Of a stretch of 64,000 nucleotides of DNA, positions 17,605 through 28,244 are shown piece by piece. The DNA comes from Trichomonas vaginalis G3 (lineage: Eukaryota; Parabasalia; Trichomonadida; Trichomonadidae). Position 1 is the first letter of the stretch, and the number at the start of each line of letters is the position of its first letter. A program made the position numbers and the translations under genes. The notes under the pieces are model-generated. The model was not told the DNA's origin. It ran no database searches and saw only the letters and a list, made by a program, of their open reading frames with translations. The stretch lies in contig NC_067206.1 in assembly GCF_026262505.1 (NCBI RefSeq), positions 17,691,319-17,755,318 on the forward strand, in the 5' to 3' direction.

Positions 17605-18024
17605 TTAGAACATTTCTGGGTCAATGTCAATGTTCTCTTCCTCTTTAGGAGCAAACACTGGCTTAGACTCTAAAATCTTTTTACCCAATTTACCTTGAAC
17701 TTCAACTATCTTAGACTCATAATATTCATAGTCGTCTGCTTTCTTTGGTTCATAAGGTATAACAAGTTTGTATGCTTTGCCTTCTTTAAGGTTTGAAAAC
17801 CTTCTGTCAAAACTTTCTTTGACTGTTAACAAACCTTCTATGTCTAAGTCTTCAAATTTCGCACCATTTTTAGTCACAATAGCAAACTTAACTGGTTCGA
17901 TGTTCCAAACTTTGTCAAATGAAGACTTTTCAAAATGGTAGAAGTAAACATTCAAATATGTGAATGGGTCTAGTTCTTCTTTAAGTCCTGACATGTACTT
18001 GTTGACTGAGATGAATTTCGTCAT
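17605..18024 (-). CDS. Maverick hypothetical protein, 139 residues
   Basis: Begins MTKFISVNKYMSGLKEEL and has predicted beta-rich content (NVYFYHFEKSS, VKFAIVTKNGAKFEDLD, YKLVIPYEPKK) and an acidic tail ending DIDPEMF. The size, strand-rich core and acidic tail would suit a single-strand binding protein, but I see no signature motif, so this is only a suggestion. It is next to the helicase gene, same strand. The copy at 57791-58210 is intact. Confidence 0.7.
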   Translation of the reverse strand: MTKFISVNKYMSGLKEELDPFTYLNVYFYHFEKSSFDKVWNIEPVKFAIVTKNGAKFEDLDIEGLLTVKESFDRRFSNLKEGKAYKLVIPYEPKKADDYEYYESKIVEVQGKLGKKILESKPVFAPKEEENIDIDPEMF

Positions 18025-18061
18025 CTTTTCTATCGGATAAAAAAAATATTTTTTTTAAAAT

Positions 18062-19297
18062 TTACTCAGAAAAATTTTTCTTTGTATATACACCATTCTG
18101 TACGTCTAAAAGACTTTTGACATTTGCCAAGAATGTTCGTTTAGACGCTGTCATATAACCATACTCTTGACAATACTGTTTATACGAATCGTACAATGAC
18201 CTTTCATCTAAACACTCAAAGTTAGTCTCATCTATAAACAGTTCATATACACTCTTGTTTGCTTCTAACAATGTTTGTCTCTCTTCGGTATGTGGAATTT
18301 GTCTTGGATTGAACTTTGAAATATCTAATGTCATGAAATATGAGAACAAGTGGTTGTAAAAGTCAGATGTCAAAGTTTCTGCTAAGTCGTCAAAATATTC
18401 TGTATCTTGCATATGAGCTTCTGACGTTCTGACAACTACATATCTTCTGTCAGAACTTTCTAACTTCATCGGAACGGCGTTGTTTGAAACCATGATGAAA
18501 TTTGCAACATTTTCACAAACTCTTTGGTCTTTATATTTTCTTTCAACAACTCCAACTTTGTCTGTTATAAGACTCTTCAAAGCATCTGAGTTTAAAACCT
18601 TTGTTGTATCTATACTTTGAAGTTCGTTACATACTATAAGTTTCATATTCTCTATTGAAGAGTTAAATTTACCGCAGATGTTTTCTAAGTTTGTCATATT
18701 CGGGTTCGAATAGCCCTCTAACAGTTTGCATAAGATATCTGTAAAGAAAGTGTTCTTACCTGTTCCTTGTTTTCCAATTATGATGAGAGCAGTTTCATTT
18801 TTAGCACTTGGATGTTGTAAGATGTTTGCAAACCAACATAAGATATACTCATAGACTCTTTCGTTTCCATTGCATATAATTTCTTTGACATGGTCTAACC
18901 AAGCTTCTATAACATTTTCTTTCCATTCTACTTGTTCGTATTTATATCCAGTGAAGATAGAATAGAAGTTTGGAGATGGTGTATAAAACTTTATACCACG
19001 AACTGAAAAATCTTCTAACTTTGACAATAAGATATCCCAAGCATCTAACATCTTCATACCAACTTGTACGACTTTTATTTTCTTAAGTTTCTGTTTACAT
19101 TCTTGTTCTGAAACTATTGTCGCTCTTGGTTTGTTAAAGACTACATCCCATTCTTTCATGACATAACATTCTGGGGCAGAGTCGACATAAATGACTAAAC
19201 GTTTCAAATTCTCGACTGCTTTGTTATAGTCTCGAAATGGACACATATTTCTGAACGCTTGGAAGTCATAAAAATCTGAAACGTCTATTCTGTACAT
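18062..19297 (-). CDS. Superfamily 3 helicase (D5/primase-helicase type)
   Basis: The 411-residue product has Walker A IIGKQGTGKNTF (174-184), Walker B LIVCNE (220-225), and motif C ANFIMVSNN (265-273) followed by SSDRRYVVV, which carries the arginine finger. This arrangement is that of SF3 helicases fused to or following D5-type N-terminal domains in phages, plasmids and large DNA viruses. It would unwind DNA during replication. Such a helicase is absent from element B. The ATG follows TTTTTATTTTTATAAA. Confidence 0.85.
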   Translation of the reverse strand: MYRIDVSDFYDFQAFRNMCPFRDYNKAVENLKRLVIYVDSAPECYVMKEWDVVFNKPRATIVSEQECKQKLKKIKVVQVGMKMLDAWDILLSKLEDFSVRGIKFYTPSPNFYSIFTGYKYEQVEWKENVIEAWLDHVKEIICNGNERVYEYILCWFANILQHPSAKNETALIIIGKQGTGKNTFFTDILCKLLEGYSNPNMTNLENICGKFNSSIENMKLIVCNELQSIDTTKVLNSDALKSLITDKVGVVERKYKDQRVCENVANFIMVSNNAVPMKLESSDRRYVVVRTSEAHMQDTEYFDDLAETLTSDFYNHLFSYFMTLDISKFNPRQIPHTEERQTLLEANKSVYELFIDETNFECLDERSLYDSYKQYCQEYGYMTASKRTFLANVKSLLDVQNGVYTKKNFSE

Positions 19298-19323
19298 TTT
19301 ATAAAAATAAAAAAAATATTTTT

Positions 19324-20130
19324 TTATTCTTGAGCTTGTTGTTGCATTTGTTCCATTTGTTGCATTTGTTGTTCTTGAGCTATTTGTTGTTGAAGTTGTT
19401 CTTGTAGTACAATACTTTCACCAGTTGCATCTTCCAATTCGAAACTTTCTGCCGTCATTGACAAATACATAGGACATAAAAGTTTTACAGGAACAAAGTT
19501 TGCGTCAACTAAGGTTAAGTTTATGTTTGCTAAAGTGTTTGAGTTCACTAAAGCTGAAAACTCTGCATTCGAATGAACAATAGGCAAACCAGCAGAGAAA
19601 GTGTTGTTTATACGCATGAGTATCTTTTGGTCATAGTAGTTTCTGTCGACATTCGAATAGCACTTTGAACCTAAGTTTGAAACAATATATAAAATAGGTG
19701 TACTTAAAGTCAATGGAACAGACATTCCTTGTATGACACCTTTTCCTCTTATAGGAAACTGTTGGTAGTAAAAACCAGATATAAGTTTTGTATTATAGCT
19801 CATATCGTTTATACTAAACTCAGTCGGACATCCAAACATAATGAAACCTGCTCTAGTTGCAGCACATGTTACATCCGTCCTTAAAGTATTAAATAAGTCA
19901 ACAAAACCTGTTGGTGGTATATCTGAGTAAGTATCTTCAAAGGAGTATTTTTTACCATTCACAACAATAAAATCTTCTGGTGTCAAAAGAGCAAAACAGG
20001 CTTTAGTCGTCATTGTGTTTAAGGTCAGTTTACAATATCGTCCTTGAGGACTTTGTAAGTTTGTTGTTATAGAATTATATGACTCAGGGTTTTTAGTCGT
20101 AATAGTATAAACCACTATGTCTTCTGCCAT
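19324..20130 (-). CDS. Penton-like minor capsid protein, candidate
   Basis: The 268-residue product has a strand-rich body and a C-terminal INLTLVDANFVPVKLLCPMYLSM, which closely follows the pattern of the last strands of the single jelly-roll penton proteins of Polintons and virophages (variable strand, D.n..pv turn, final hydrophobic strand). It ends in a Q-rich tail (QQIAQEQQMQQMEQMQQQ). The gene order, near the major capsid gene on the same strand, supports the call. It would occupy capsid vertices. Confidence 0.65.
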   Translation of the reverse strand: MAEDIVVYTITTKNPESYNSITTNLQSPQGRYCKLTLNTMTTKACFALLTPEDFIVVNGKKYSFEDTYSDIPPTGFVDLFNTLRTDVTCAATRAGFIMFGCPTEFSINDMSYNTKLISGFYYQQFPIRGKGVIQGMSVPLTLSTPILYIVSNLGSKCYSNVDRNYYDQKILMRINNTFSAGLPIVHSNAEFSALVNSNTLANINLTLVDANFVPVKLLCPMYLSMTAESFELEDATGESIVLQEQLQQQIAQEQQMQQMEQMQQQAQE

Positions 20131-20279
20131 TTACTTAGCAAGTAAATTTTAATGAAATGTTGTGGTCGTCAAATATTTTTATGACGTCTGGGAAACTATA
20201 TTTTAAGTTCAACGTTTCACCTCCTTTCATAACGTATATCTTGTCAATGACATTATATGAAACACCACAGCAAGCAATG

Positions 20280-20706
20280 TCAGATTTCTTTGATGTTTAT
20301 ATCGTCTGCCTCTGTCAAAAGTTTCAATAGTTCTTTCAAAATTTCATGAGGTGCGATGACATATGAGTTCACTTTTACAGGGTTGTGTTCGACCAAGTTT
20401 AACATTAGACCTAAAGCTTGACAAATCTTCTCCTGAGTTTTAAGTTTGTCTTTAAGTTGTTGGTAGTCGTTTCGAATATCTGCAACAGAACTTAAGTCTC
20501 TGCTAACTTCAGGGTATGTTGGTTCTTTTACAGGAACTATTGTTATACCATCTTCGTCTTCGTATGGTTTCCCCACTTCAACATCTCTTCTTTGACATTG
20601 ACAACAACACTTTGACTGTTTGTTTGAGTTGGTGAATTTAACTTCACATCTGCCATCGCCATTAAACCTTTTGAAACACTCACGCTTCTATTTTCGGAAA
20701 TGACAT
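20280..20706 (-). pseudogene. Maverick hypothetical protein, probably frameshifted
   Basis: The open frame 20280-20576 lacks an ATG; its first codon is GTG. Upstream, two short frames read on from an ATG at 20706 and, with single-base indels, would join it (VKLNSPTQTN, VVVNVKEE, then GKPYEDEDGITIVPV). The C-terminal half is probably helical (DYQQLKDKLKTQEKICQALGLMLNL). I infer one gene of about 140 residues with two disruptions. A short open remnant lies between it and the penton-like gene (20142-20250). Confidence 0.45.
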
Positions 20707-20724
20707 TTTACTTAGAATAAAAAG

Positions 20725-21141
20725 ATGGACGTATTTGAGTATCTCTTCGAATTGAAGCAAAACAAAGTTTACACACACAAACAATACAAGTTCATTGACA
20801 GAGTAGTTCTTTACACAAACAATGGAAAATGTTATAGAATAGCAGTCTTTGCTGAACCAAAATTTTCATAAGCAAAGAAAGTTGGTATAACCGAGATGGT
20901 GAAAGTTCTTGAAGCAGACAAAAATATAACAACAAAACTGACCGATATTTCTAAAGGTAAGTTTATAATACAATATTATATCAAAACTGGCGTACTGTCA
21001 ATATTTGATGGAGAGAAGTCAGTTCAAGAACAACTTACTGACCTGCTGCCAAAATCTGCTCGATGGAAGCTGTCGTTATGCCAATCTGAGGAGCCCCAGC
21101 AGGTTTCATTGAACGAATCTTCAAAAGAGCATCTTCCGTGA
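20725..21141 (+). pseudogene. Maverick hypothetical protein with in-frame stop
   Basis: The ATG at 20725 starts MDVFEYLFELKQNKVYTH and stops at TAA 20869, but the same frame resumes at once and stays open (KVGITEMVKVLEADKN .. IIQYYIKTGVLSIFDGEKS). The tail overlaps the 3' end of the capsid gene on the other strand, so the true end is uncertain. It shares a 18-bp divergent spacer ATTTTACTTAGAATAAAAAG with the minus gene at 20706, similar to that at 5085. Confidence 0.45.
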
Positions 21142-22639
21142 AAAGTGCTATTGGTTTTGTAAACTTCTTTGCTTTCAATTCATCTGGACCGTCTCTGTCA
21201 CCAGTATATTGTATTTGAACTGTACCAACAGTTGAAATACCACCCATAAAGTCTTCTGAGTCAGCAAATGGAATGCCAAGCCAAAAGTTTGAACGGTCTC
21301 CATTTGTATATTGAGTGTTTTGACCTCCTGTATGAGTCCATACTTTCACATATGGCATAATAGAACTTTGCATTTCAGGGTTAATGGTTGTTGTGAAGTT
21401 GTTGTTAAAGTTCATAGCATCTAATGTCAAGTTGTATGACCTCATATCCTCAACTGTAGAATATTCTTCTCTTGGATAGTATTTGCCATCTATGTTTATA
21501 TGATATTTAATACCGGGGTTGTAGAAACAAGAATAGTCATTTATAGTTCGTCTGAACAGTACAAACATAGTATCTGCATGTTTCATTGCAGTTGTTAAGG
21601 CAATATCTGTTCTTGCACCTGGGTCAGCACTTTGGTTTCCAACTTCACCTGCAAAGTCTTTGACAGATATTTGGTGTATAGGGAACATAAGCGGAACTGC
21701 AATATATTTGGCAGCTAAAGCATTTGAAATATCTGGGTCCAACATATAGACTGCAAGTCTGCTTTCTATTCTCTTGCATTCAAATTTTTCGCATGTGAAC
21801 TTAACTGGGTCCCAAGCAGTTCCAGCAGCATTGAAGTAGTAGTTTACTTCAGTGTTGAGGTTTGAGAAACCAAAGTCTAAGTCAACTTTGTCTTTGCAAA
21901 AGTCACAGAACTTGGCTCCACCAGTTCCAGCTACAGTAAGAGTGAATGGGTCTTGTGTTGGTGCAATGACTAAGTTATTTTTGCTTGGAGTAAGTTCGAT
22001 AGAAATTTTTCCTGCCCAGTTTGGCAAGTATCTTAAAAACCTGAAGATGAGGAAAGATGACAAAGGAACTCTAAGTTTCAATTTTACTTTGGTTACTGCT
22101 GCTGCAGTTTGTCCAGAAAGGTCAACATAAACTCCTGGAACGTTAGGGTCAAGTCTTCTTATTTTCTCAATAGTTGCATACTGGTCTGTTTGTTCTCTAG
22201 CTTGTGGTTGTACTGAGTTTCTCAAAGCGAACCATTCATAGTTTGCCCATGTTACTGTTTGAACTAAGTCAGAGTTAGAATATATCTTATATCCCATGAA
22301 AACTTCTGGAGCATATTGGTATCCGACATAGAAAATTCCATTGCAACCTTTCTTGTCAGACAACTTGGCAGAAGGTTTTATTTCAATGTCTTGTTCCACG
22401 TATAAGAAAGAGTTGTCAATAGAAATAATATGAAACCTGTCGCAAGCAATATCTACTGTTGTTGAAGAACCTTCTCCAAACTCACCTACGTTTCCATAAG
22501 AAACAGCAGTTGTATATTCGTAAGTTCCAGGAACTATTTCTGACCTTCTAATGGCATTGTCGCATTCGTTATACCATTCGGAAACATTTCCATTCATGGC
22601 ATCCAAAACTGTTGGCGTTATATTCTGAGCGGCGTACAT
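21035..22639 (-). CDS. Major capsid protein, double jelly-roll type
   Basis: The 534-residue product starts MYAAQNITPTVLDAMNGNV and has strand-rich regions typical of Polinton major capsid proteins, with the block LRVPLSSFLIFRFLRYLPNWAGKISIELTP (seen as KLRVPLSSFL and LPNWAGKISIEL) near the middle, the junction of the two jelly-rolls. Length matches the family (about 500-600). It is followed on the same strand by the penton-like gene. A diverged relative is the broken gene at 46020 in lineage C. The ATG follows ATATTTTTACCCATATGAA. Confidence 0.78.
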   Translation of the reverse strand: MYAAQNITPTVLDAMNGNVSEWYNECDNAIRRSEIVPGTYEYTTAVSYGNVGEFGEGSSTTVDIACDRFHIISIDNSFLYVEQDIEIKPSAKLSDKKGCNGIFYVGYQYAPEVFMGYKIYSNSDLVQTVTWANYEWFALRNSVQPQAREQTDQYATIEKIRRLDPNVPGVYVDLSGQTAAAVTKVKLKLRVPLSSFLIFRFLRYLPNWAGKISIELTPSKNNLVIAPTQDPFTLTVAGTGGAKFCDFCKDKVDLDFGFSNLNTEVNYYFNAAGTAWDPVKFTCEKFECKRIESRLAVYMLDPDISNALAAKYIAVPLMFPIHQISVKDFAGEVGNQSADPGARTDIALTTAMKHADTMFVLFRRTINDYSCFYNPGIKYHINIDGKYYPREEYSTVEDMRSYNLTLDAMNFNNNFTTTINPEMQSSIMPYVKVWTHTGGQNTQYTNGDRSNFWLGIPFADSEDFMGGISTVGTVQIQYTGDRDGPDELKAKKFTKPIALFTEDALLKIRSMKPAGAPQIGITTASIEQILAAGQ

Positions 22640-22671
22640 TTCATATGGGTAAAAATATAGAATAGTTGGAT

Positions 22672-25600
22672 TTATATGTCATAATAGAACCCACGTGGAC
22701 CAAGCTTTACTTTCTTCCTGACTGAGTTTTTAACTCTTCTTTTTCCTTCATTGCCACTACTTTCACTAGATGAAGTTACTTCTTCACTACTTTCACTTTG
22801 TTCTACTCTTCTTCTTTGGTGTCGCTTTGGTAACTTCCTCTGCTTCAAGTTGTTGCATCTTTGCCTCATGTTCATCTAGTATGTTGCAAATATTCCATGT
22901 CCTTTTTGCCTTTGGGCTCTGGTCGCCCATCTCAGGTAACCTATATCCTAGAAAGAGTTTGTCATAGTTTGTATTTGAGTCTTCGCGTATTGTTTGCATG
23001 ACTCTTTCCTGAGTTTCCGGTTCAAGCTCTTCAAACAGTGCCTGTCCATATGGAATATGCTCGTTTCCAAATATATGTTTTTGTAGCCATTCTGGTTTTC
23101 TTTCCATGTTACCAACTATATCTTTTGTGAATGGAAAAGCTTTTACCCAATGTTTCAGTCTTGCGTCATTTATTTCTGTAGTTGGTTTTATTTTGTCAAG
23201 GAACATGTTTTTCAATACTAACATTTCATTTGGTACTGTCAATTTGAGTTTTCTTAAATATTCATCCCTTCTCAGGTCATTGTCTGCAAAGTAAGTTTTT
23301 ATGACATTTTGCAAACTTTCGTTTGCAAGGTCATGTACAATAGGTTCTCTTCCTTCTCCCTCCCTAACTTTCTTTCTAAACTCTTCACCAAATATACCAT
23401 CTCTATGGTTCTGTGTAGTTCTTTGAGATAAATGTTCTAGAACGTCAGGTGTTATATTTCCATCAGCCATGTTCATTTCATACTGGTCCAAAATATCTGC
23501 ATGTTTCATATCTTTCAATGGCATTAAAGCCGCGCTTAAAATACCAGCTATATCTCGTTCACCATTCAATTCCATTGCGTCTACAACTTCTTGGAATTGT
23601 GGTTGTAAGTTTATGAACCACCTATCCGGATTAGCTTTATGACCCCATCTCATTGTAGTTCCATCGTCTGCAGAAACAAAAGTAGGTTTGTTTCCATCTT
23701 GGCTAGGTTCTGAATGAACTTTAAACAATGTTTCATTTCTATATGTTTTCTTGAAATTTAACCTTTTATTTTCACCGAGTTCATCCGAAGATTGAACGTT
23801 AAATGCTCGTAAGTAAAAAGGGTTGTTGTATTTGTGTACATTTTCTTTCAGTACTTCCATTCTATGCTGAATATTTTCATCTGGTGTTGGAGTCTTTTGT
23901 ATGTCGGCAAACATTTTTCGATATTCTTCTACTATGTCAGCCGAATTTTTCTTAGACTCTTGGAAATATTCCATATTCTCCGCATACTCTTGTTGAGGGT
24001 CAAGATTTTTCGGCTGTTCCAAATCTTCATCTAGTTCTGTGAAGTTAGTTTCCAAAGGAAGGACTTGTTCGTTTCCTTCAGGCTCTTCTAGCTGTTGTTG
24101 CTGAACTATTTCTTCCATGTCTGGTTGTATCTGAACTATTTCTTCCATGTCTGGTTGTATCTGAACTTCTTCCTGTGGAGTTTCTTGTACCTTATCTCGT
24201 GGCATTTCATATATTCCGAGACGGTTTTTAGCAAATTCCCTATTTAAGTCATCCGCATTCATAAGCCTTTCTTCTTTCGTTCCGTCTCTATTTTTTACGC
24301 GTTTTATGAAGAGAGTTGAATCGTCATTTAGCTCTGACATCAAATATCTCGGAGTAAATTCATCCATGTCATTTGGATGATATGCTATTAAATCATATCC
24401 CTTAGTGAGCTTGTATTTTCCAGGTTTGAGATTATATCTGATTTGGTGCTGAGTCATAAAGCTAAATAGGTTCGGGTCAGTATTTCCATCCTTGAACTTT
24501 CTAATAGCTTCTTTATATCTGTCACTAAAGTCAATACTATCTGGGTAACCATAGTCTTCTTTAAGCATTTTTAAGAATTCTTGGTTTCCTTGTTCTCTAC
24601 TTCTTTTATGTCCTTGCTCTGTTTGTGGTTGTTGCTGTGCAGGGTTTTGAACTGTTGGTTGTTGTGCTGGTTGTGGAGGTGGTTGTTGTGCTGGTTGTGC
24701 AGGGTTTTGAACTGTTGGTTGTTGTGCTGGTTGTGGAGGTGGTTGTTGTGCTGGTTTTGGTGCATGCCTGTGTCTGTGTCCATGTGACGATGTAAATGTT
24801 TTAGGTAGTCCTGGTGCAGGTGCTTCTCTTGGAGGGTTTGGTGGTATATAAGTTCCACTAGCTAGTATATAAGTTCCACCAGCTGGTATATAAGTTCCAC
24901 CAGCTGGCACATATGTTCCATCTGCAGCGTAATGTCCTACCTGACTTTTCGTTTTTAAGAAAGCATTTACTAGGTCTGTTTTGGTCTGTTGTAACTCTTT
25001 TTCTTGACTTTTCACAACAGTTGCTCTAACGGCGTCATAGGCACTTTGAACTGCCTGTCTCGTTGCTGCATCTGTTATTTTCGTCATATTTTGTGCTACT
25101 TCTTTTAACTCTTTGTCGAAACCTTCAGACTTCAGTTTCTTTCCAGATGAGAAATCGTTCACTTGTTTCACCTTACTATGAAGAGCTTCGAAGGCGTTCT
25201 TAAAGTCAGCATTTGTTAAAGCTTCATTTGAACTGTCTTCATCCGCTTGTATTTTTGTCCTTATTGACCCTATGAGTTGGGCTGCTTTAGCGTTGGCTTG
25301 GGCATCTAACCAGTCATTGTTAGCTTTTATATATTCTGCGCTTTTCATTGCCTTTTGCATGGCTGCGTCGTTATTTTTACTTTCTTGTGCTAAGTTTTCA
25401 TACTGTACGGTTTGGTTTTGCAACTGTAAAAGTTTTTCTGCCTTTACAGTTGCTTCAACTTCTTTTTTATACTCATCGCTATCCATATATGTCTTCAGGG
25501 CTTTTTGTTTTATCTCTTCATCTTTCAGTACTTTATATCGAGTAGTATGGTTTTTCAAATTTATGACATCTTGTTCCATTTTTGCTACTTCTGCTGCTTT

Positions 25601-26062
25601 TTCTGACACTTTTTTCGCATATTCCTCTGTACTTAGTTCTTTCAGTTGTTCTTCTTTCTTCTTTTTCTCTACGTTTAACTCATTGAGTTTCTTTGTGTGT
25701 CTGTCATATTCTAGTTTCTTTTCGTTTTCACCTATTTGCTTCTGTATGTCTATGTTTGACTTTTTGACATCTGCTATTTGATTTTTGAGTGAACTCAAAT
25801 TCATTTGACTTTGAGGGTTATATGCTGTTCCGTCTGCAGCTCCACCATAGCCTGCCATTTTCGCTAAAAGTGCCGCTCTTAAACCTCCACTCTGTGCACC
25901 AACAACTCGGTTTAAAAGCATAGGATTGCTTGACATTTGTTGCAACATAGTGGGGTCATTCAGCATTTGTTGTTGCAACTGTTGTTGTGGTGTTAGTCTT
26001 ACTATTGGATGTTTCAATGCTCTCTTCCTCTTACGTATATTCTTACGTATCTTACGTGGCAT
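22672..26062 (-). CDS. Large Maverick protein, 1,089 residues, with possible frameshifted C-terminal extension
   Basis: Begins MPRKIRKNIRKRKRALKHP, a very basic tail. Residues about 90-400 are predicted coiled coil (KQIGENEKKLEYDRHTKK, EEYAKKVSEKAAEVAKMEQ). Then come an eight-residue tandem repeat (TYIPAGG type), a proline/glutamine repeat (QPAQQPPPQPAQQ) and a second folded part from about 490 to 1,050. The main frame ends at 22793, but a second frame (to 22672) continues with SSEEVTSSSESSGNEGKRR and a conserved-looking KLGPRGFYYDI end, so a one-base change may have cut off the tail. Function unknown; a scaffold, core or terminal-protein role is possible. It is the last gene before the right terminal repeat. 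Confidence 0.65.
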
Positions 26063-26093
26063 TTTAAGTGAAGTTAAAAAGCGGTTTTATACT

Positions 26094-26153
26094 AAACATC
26101 TTCGGGGCTAGAGGGCACGAAGTGCCTGGAAGCCCCAATACCTTTTTTTTTTT
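26094..26153 (-). repeat. Right terminal inverted repeat of Maverick A
   Basis: Inverted match of 2540-2598: AAACATCTTCGGGGCTAGAG .. GGAAGCCCCAATACC followed by eleven T. It contains the same imperfect hairpin. Confidence 0.85.
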
Positions 26154-26159
26154 AATATA

Positions 26160-26190
26160 AGATAGAGAGATGGATAAAATGCACACATTT
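26160..26190. other. Short spacer between Maverick A and the Mutator-like element
   Basis: The spacer reads GATAGAGAGATGG and ends with a duplicated GCACACATTT. A similar TAAGATAGATAGAG lies outside the other end of the next element (33311-33324), so this may have been one locus before insertion. Confidence 0.4.
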
Positions 26191-27570
26191 GCACACATTT
26201 TGACACTTTTTCTGACAAGCATCATTCAAATTTGAAGAAAAACCTCTAAATTTCATTCAAATTCCTGTCAAAATGTGTGCAAAATTGAAATAGGCACACA
26301 TTTTGACATACAATTATTTATATACGTTATTTTAATGGTTTCAGAGAAATCTTCGTTACACATTATTGAAGATTACTCAATATTTAAGTGAATGACTCAC
26401 TACCACCTGTTTAGAAAAATGGTAGCATAAAATCCAAATGTCACATATATTATTTCTTATTTCATACAAATAAACTTACAATTATAACCTCAACTTGTTT
26501 GCAAAGCAGAAACTCAATATAAGCAATCGATCAGTAGTGTATTTAAAAGTCGAATTTAAATTTAAAAATTTATAATCTTATTTCGGAACCAAATAGTATA
26601 AATTTAGGACAAAAAGCTACGTGGTGTTGATAACAACTATTAAAATTCAAATATTACTACCATGAACAATACAATTGCTCATATTGATAATTGATAAACG
26701 TGCATATAAATTGCATATATCATCAATGTCATTAAGTAAAATACATGTATATAAATAGATTAGAAATATTTTTCGGTTAGAATTAAAATCTATGTAATAA
26801 AAAATAAGTTATAAAAATAAATACCGAATTTTTATTTGTAATATAAACTGCTACAATATGCTAGTGTATACAAATGTATTTGTCGTATTGATTTGAAAGA
26901 TCTTCAACATGGTTCAGATCTAAATTTGAAACTCGTAAAATAAAGCGAATCTTTATTTGTAATATAAACTGCTACAATATGCTAGTGTGTACAAATGTAT
27001 AACTCTTTGTCAATTGTCATGGCACCTTATAACTTAAAAATCATTTTCATTAACAAATATAAAAAGTGACAATTAATATTTTCATTAAATGCATATTTAA
27101 TTATCAAAACAATGTCGATTTAGCTTGAATGTTCATTATAAATGTGTAAGTTTAGGAAAACAAAAAATAATTAATTCTCGCAAAGAAACTTATTTTAAAA
27201 GAACCTAAACAAAAGTTCATATAATAATAAATCTAAAAATAGATATTAATTTAAACGAAGATAATGAGAGAATGGGGATGTTGTAAAACAATGAGACTTA
27301 ATGATCAAATAATTAAAATAATAAAATTAATTAAAGGAAAGCTAAATAGTTTAATGAATTTTTATAGATTGATTACACAATCAATGTTTCTGTGTCAATG
27401 TACATCAATCAACATTGTTTCATTGAATTTTGTCTTTCACCAAGAAGATTCAAGAACAAAGTTTTGTAGTTTCAATAGATTGATTACACAATCAATGTTT
27501 CTGTGTCAATGTACATCAATCAACATTGTTTCATTGAATTTTGTCTTTCACCAAGAAGATTCAAGAACAA
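26191..27570 (+). repeat. Left inverted repeat of the MULE
   Basis: AT-rich, matches 31166-33295 in reverse. It holds about 1.9 copies of a 111-bp minisatellite at its inner end (27366-27570) and, farther out, a 25-30-base repeat (TTTATTTGTAATATAAACTG) twice. The open frame at 27264 is a by-product because 111 is divisible by three. Confidence 0.85.
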
Positions 27571-27592
27571 GTTTTCCTCTTTTTCTTTTTTA

Positions 27593-28244
27593 AATGATTA
27601 AAATATTACCTTGCTTCAACTTTACACGTTTTCGTTTACTAAAATTATCTTTTACCTTCAGTTATCTTATCATACCCAATTATTCATTTAATTCTATATT
27701 TTTCTGACCAAAAATCCTCTCAAATCTCCCTTCTTCTTTCAAAAATTCTATGAGTTTATTCAAATTTCCTTTAAATCTTTGCTAGTCCTTCTATAAGATT
27801 CATTCTAAAATTTTTGAACAAATTTAAAATTTGCTAAATATATTCTTTATTACTTTGCACTATTTTCCAATTGAAAAATCGTCGATTTTAATCAAATGTA
27901 AGATCATCATAATAAAAATTATGAAACTTACCGTGTTTATTAGTAAATTTCAATATGAAGTTGTTATACAAACAGCTGGGACTTTAAATTGAGAAATTGC
28001 ATAATTCCATCTACAAATTTTGGTCTATACAATAATCTTTGATAAATTATAATATATGTATTATGTGTATTTACATTGCATATATAACAATTTCAATTTC
28101 TATATTAAATTGTTATTTGATATCAGCTATATTTGTTCAGGTAAAATGAAGTGTAAAAATATAATTCATGAATTACATATATATATATATTTTTATTATT
28201 AAAATCAAATTCAGATTTATAAATTAAGGTTATTCATTTTTGAT
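27593..28244. promoter_or_regulatory. AT-rich leader with initiator before the transposase gene
   Basis: No gene seen. TCATT at 28234-28238 fits the trichomonad initiator TCA(+1)YW and lies 9 bases before the ATG at 28245, the usual short leader of these organisms. Confidence 0.5.

Larger units (their letters stand above)
2534..26159. mobile_element. Maverick/Polinton element A with flanking AATATA duplication
   Basis: The element body is placed at 2540-26153 because both edges carry the same roughly 60-bp sequence in opposite orientation. AATATA lies directly outside both (2534-2539 and 26154-26159), fitting the 5-6 bp target duplication known for Mavericks. The gene set is diagnostic: integrase, polymerase B, packaging ATPase, capsid protein and a penton-like candidate. 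A Dam-like methylase, SF3 helicase, HNH protein, KilA-N type proteins and a phage-type fibre are extra. I did not find a recognisable adenovirus-type cysteine protease. Integrase, the gene at 7635, two genes at 13-15 kb, and the genes at 20.3-21.1 kb look frameshifted or interrupted, and polymerase motif C is altered, so the copy is probably not autonomous unless some breaks are assembly errors. Confidence 0.88.
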
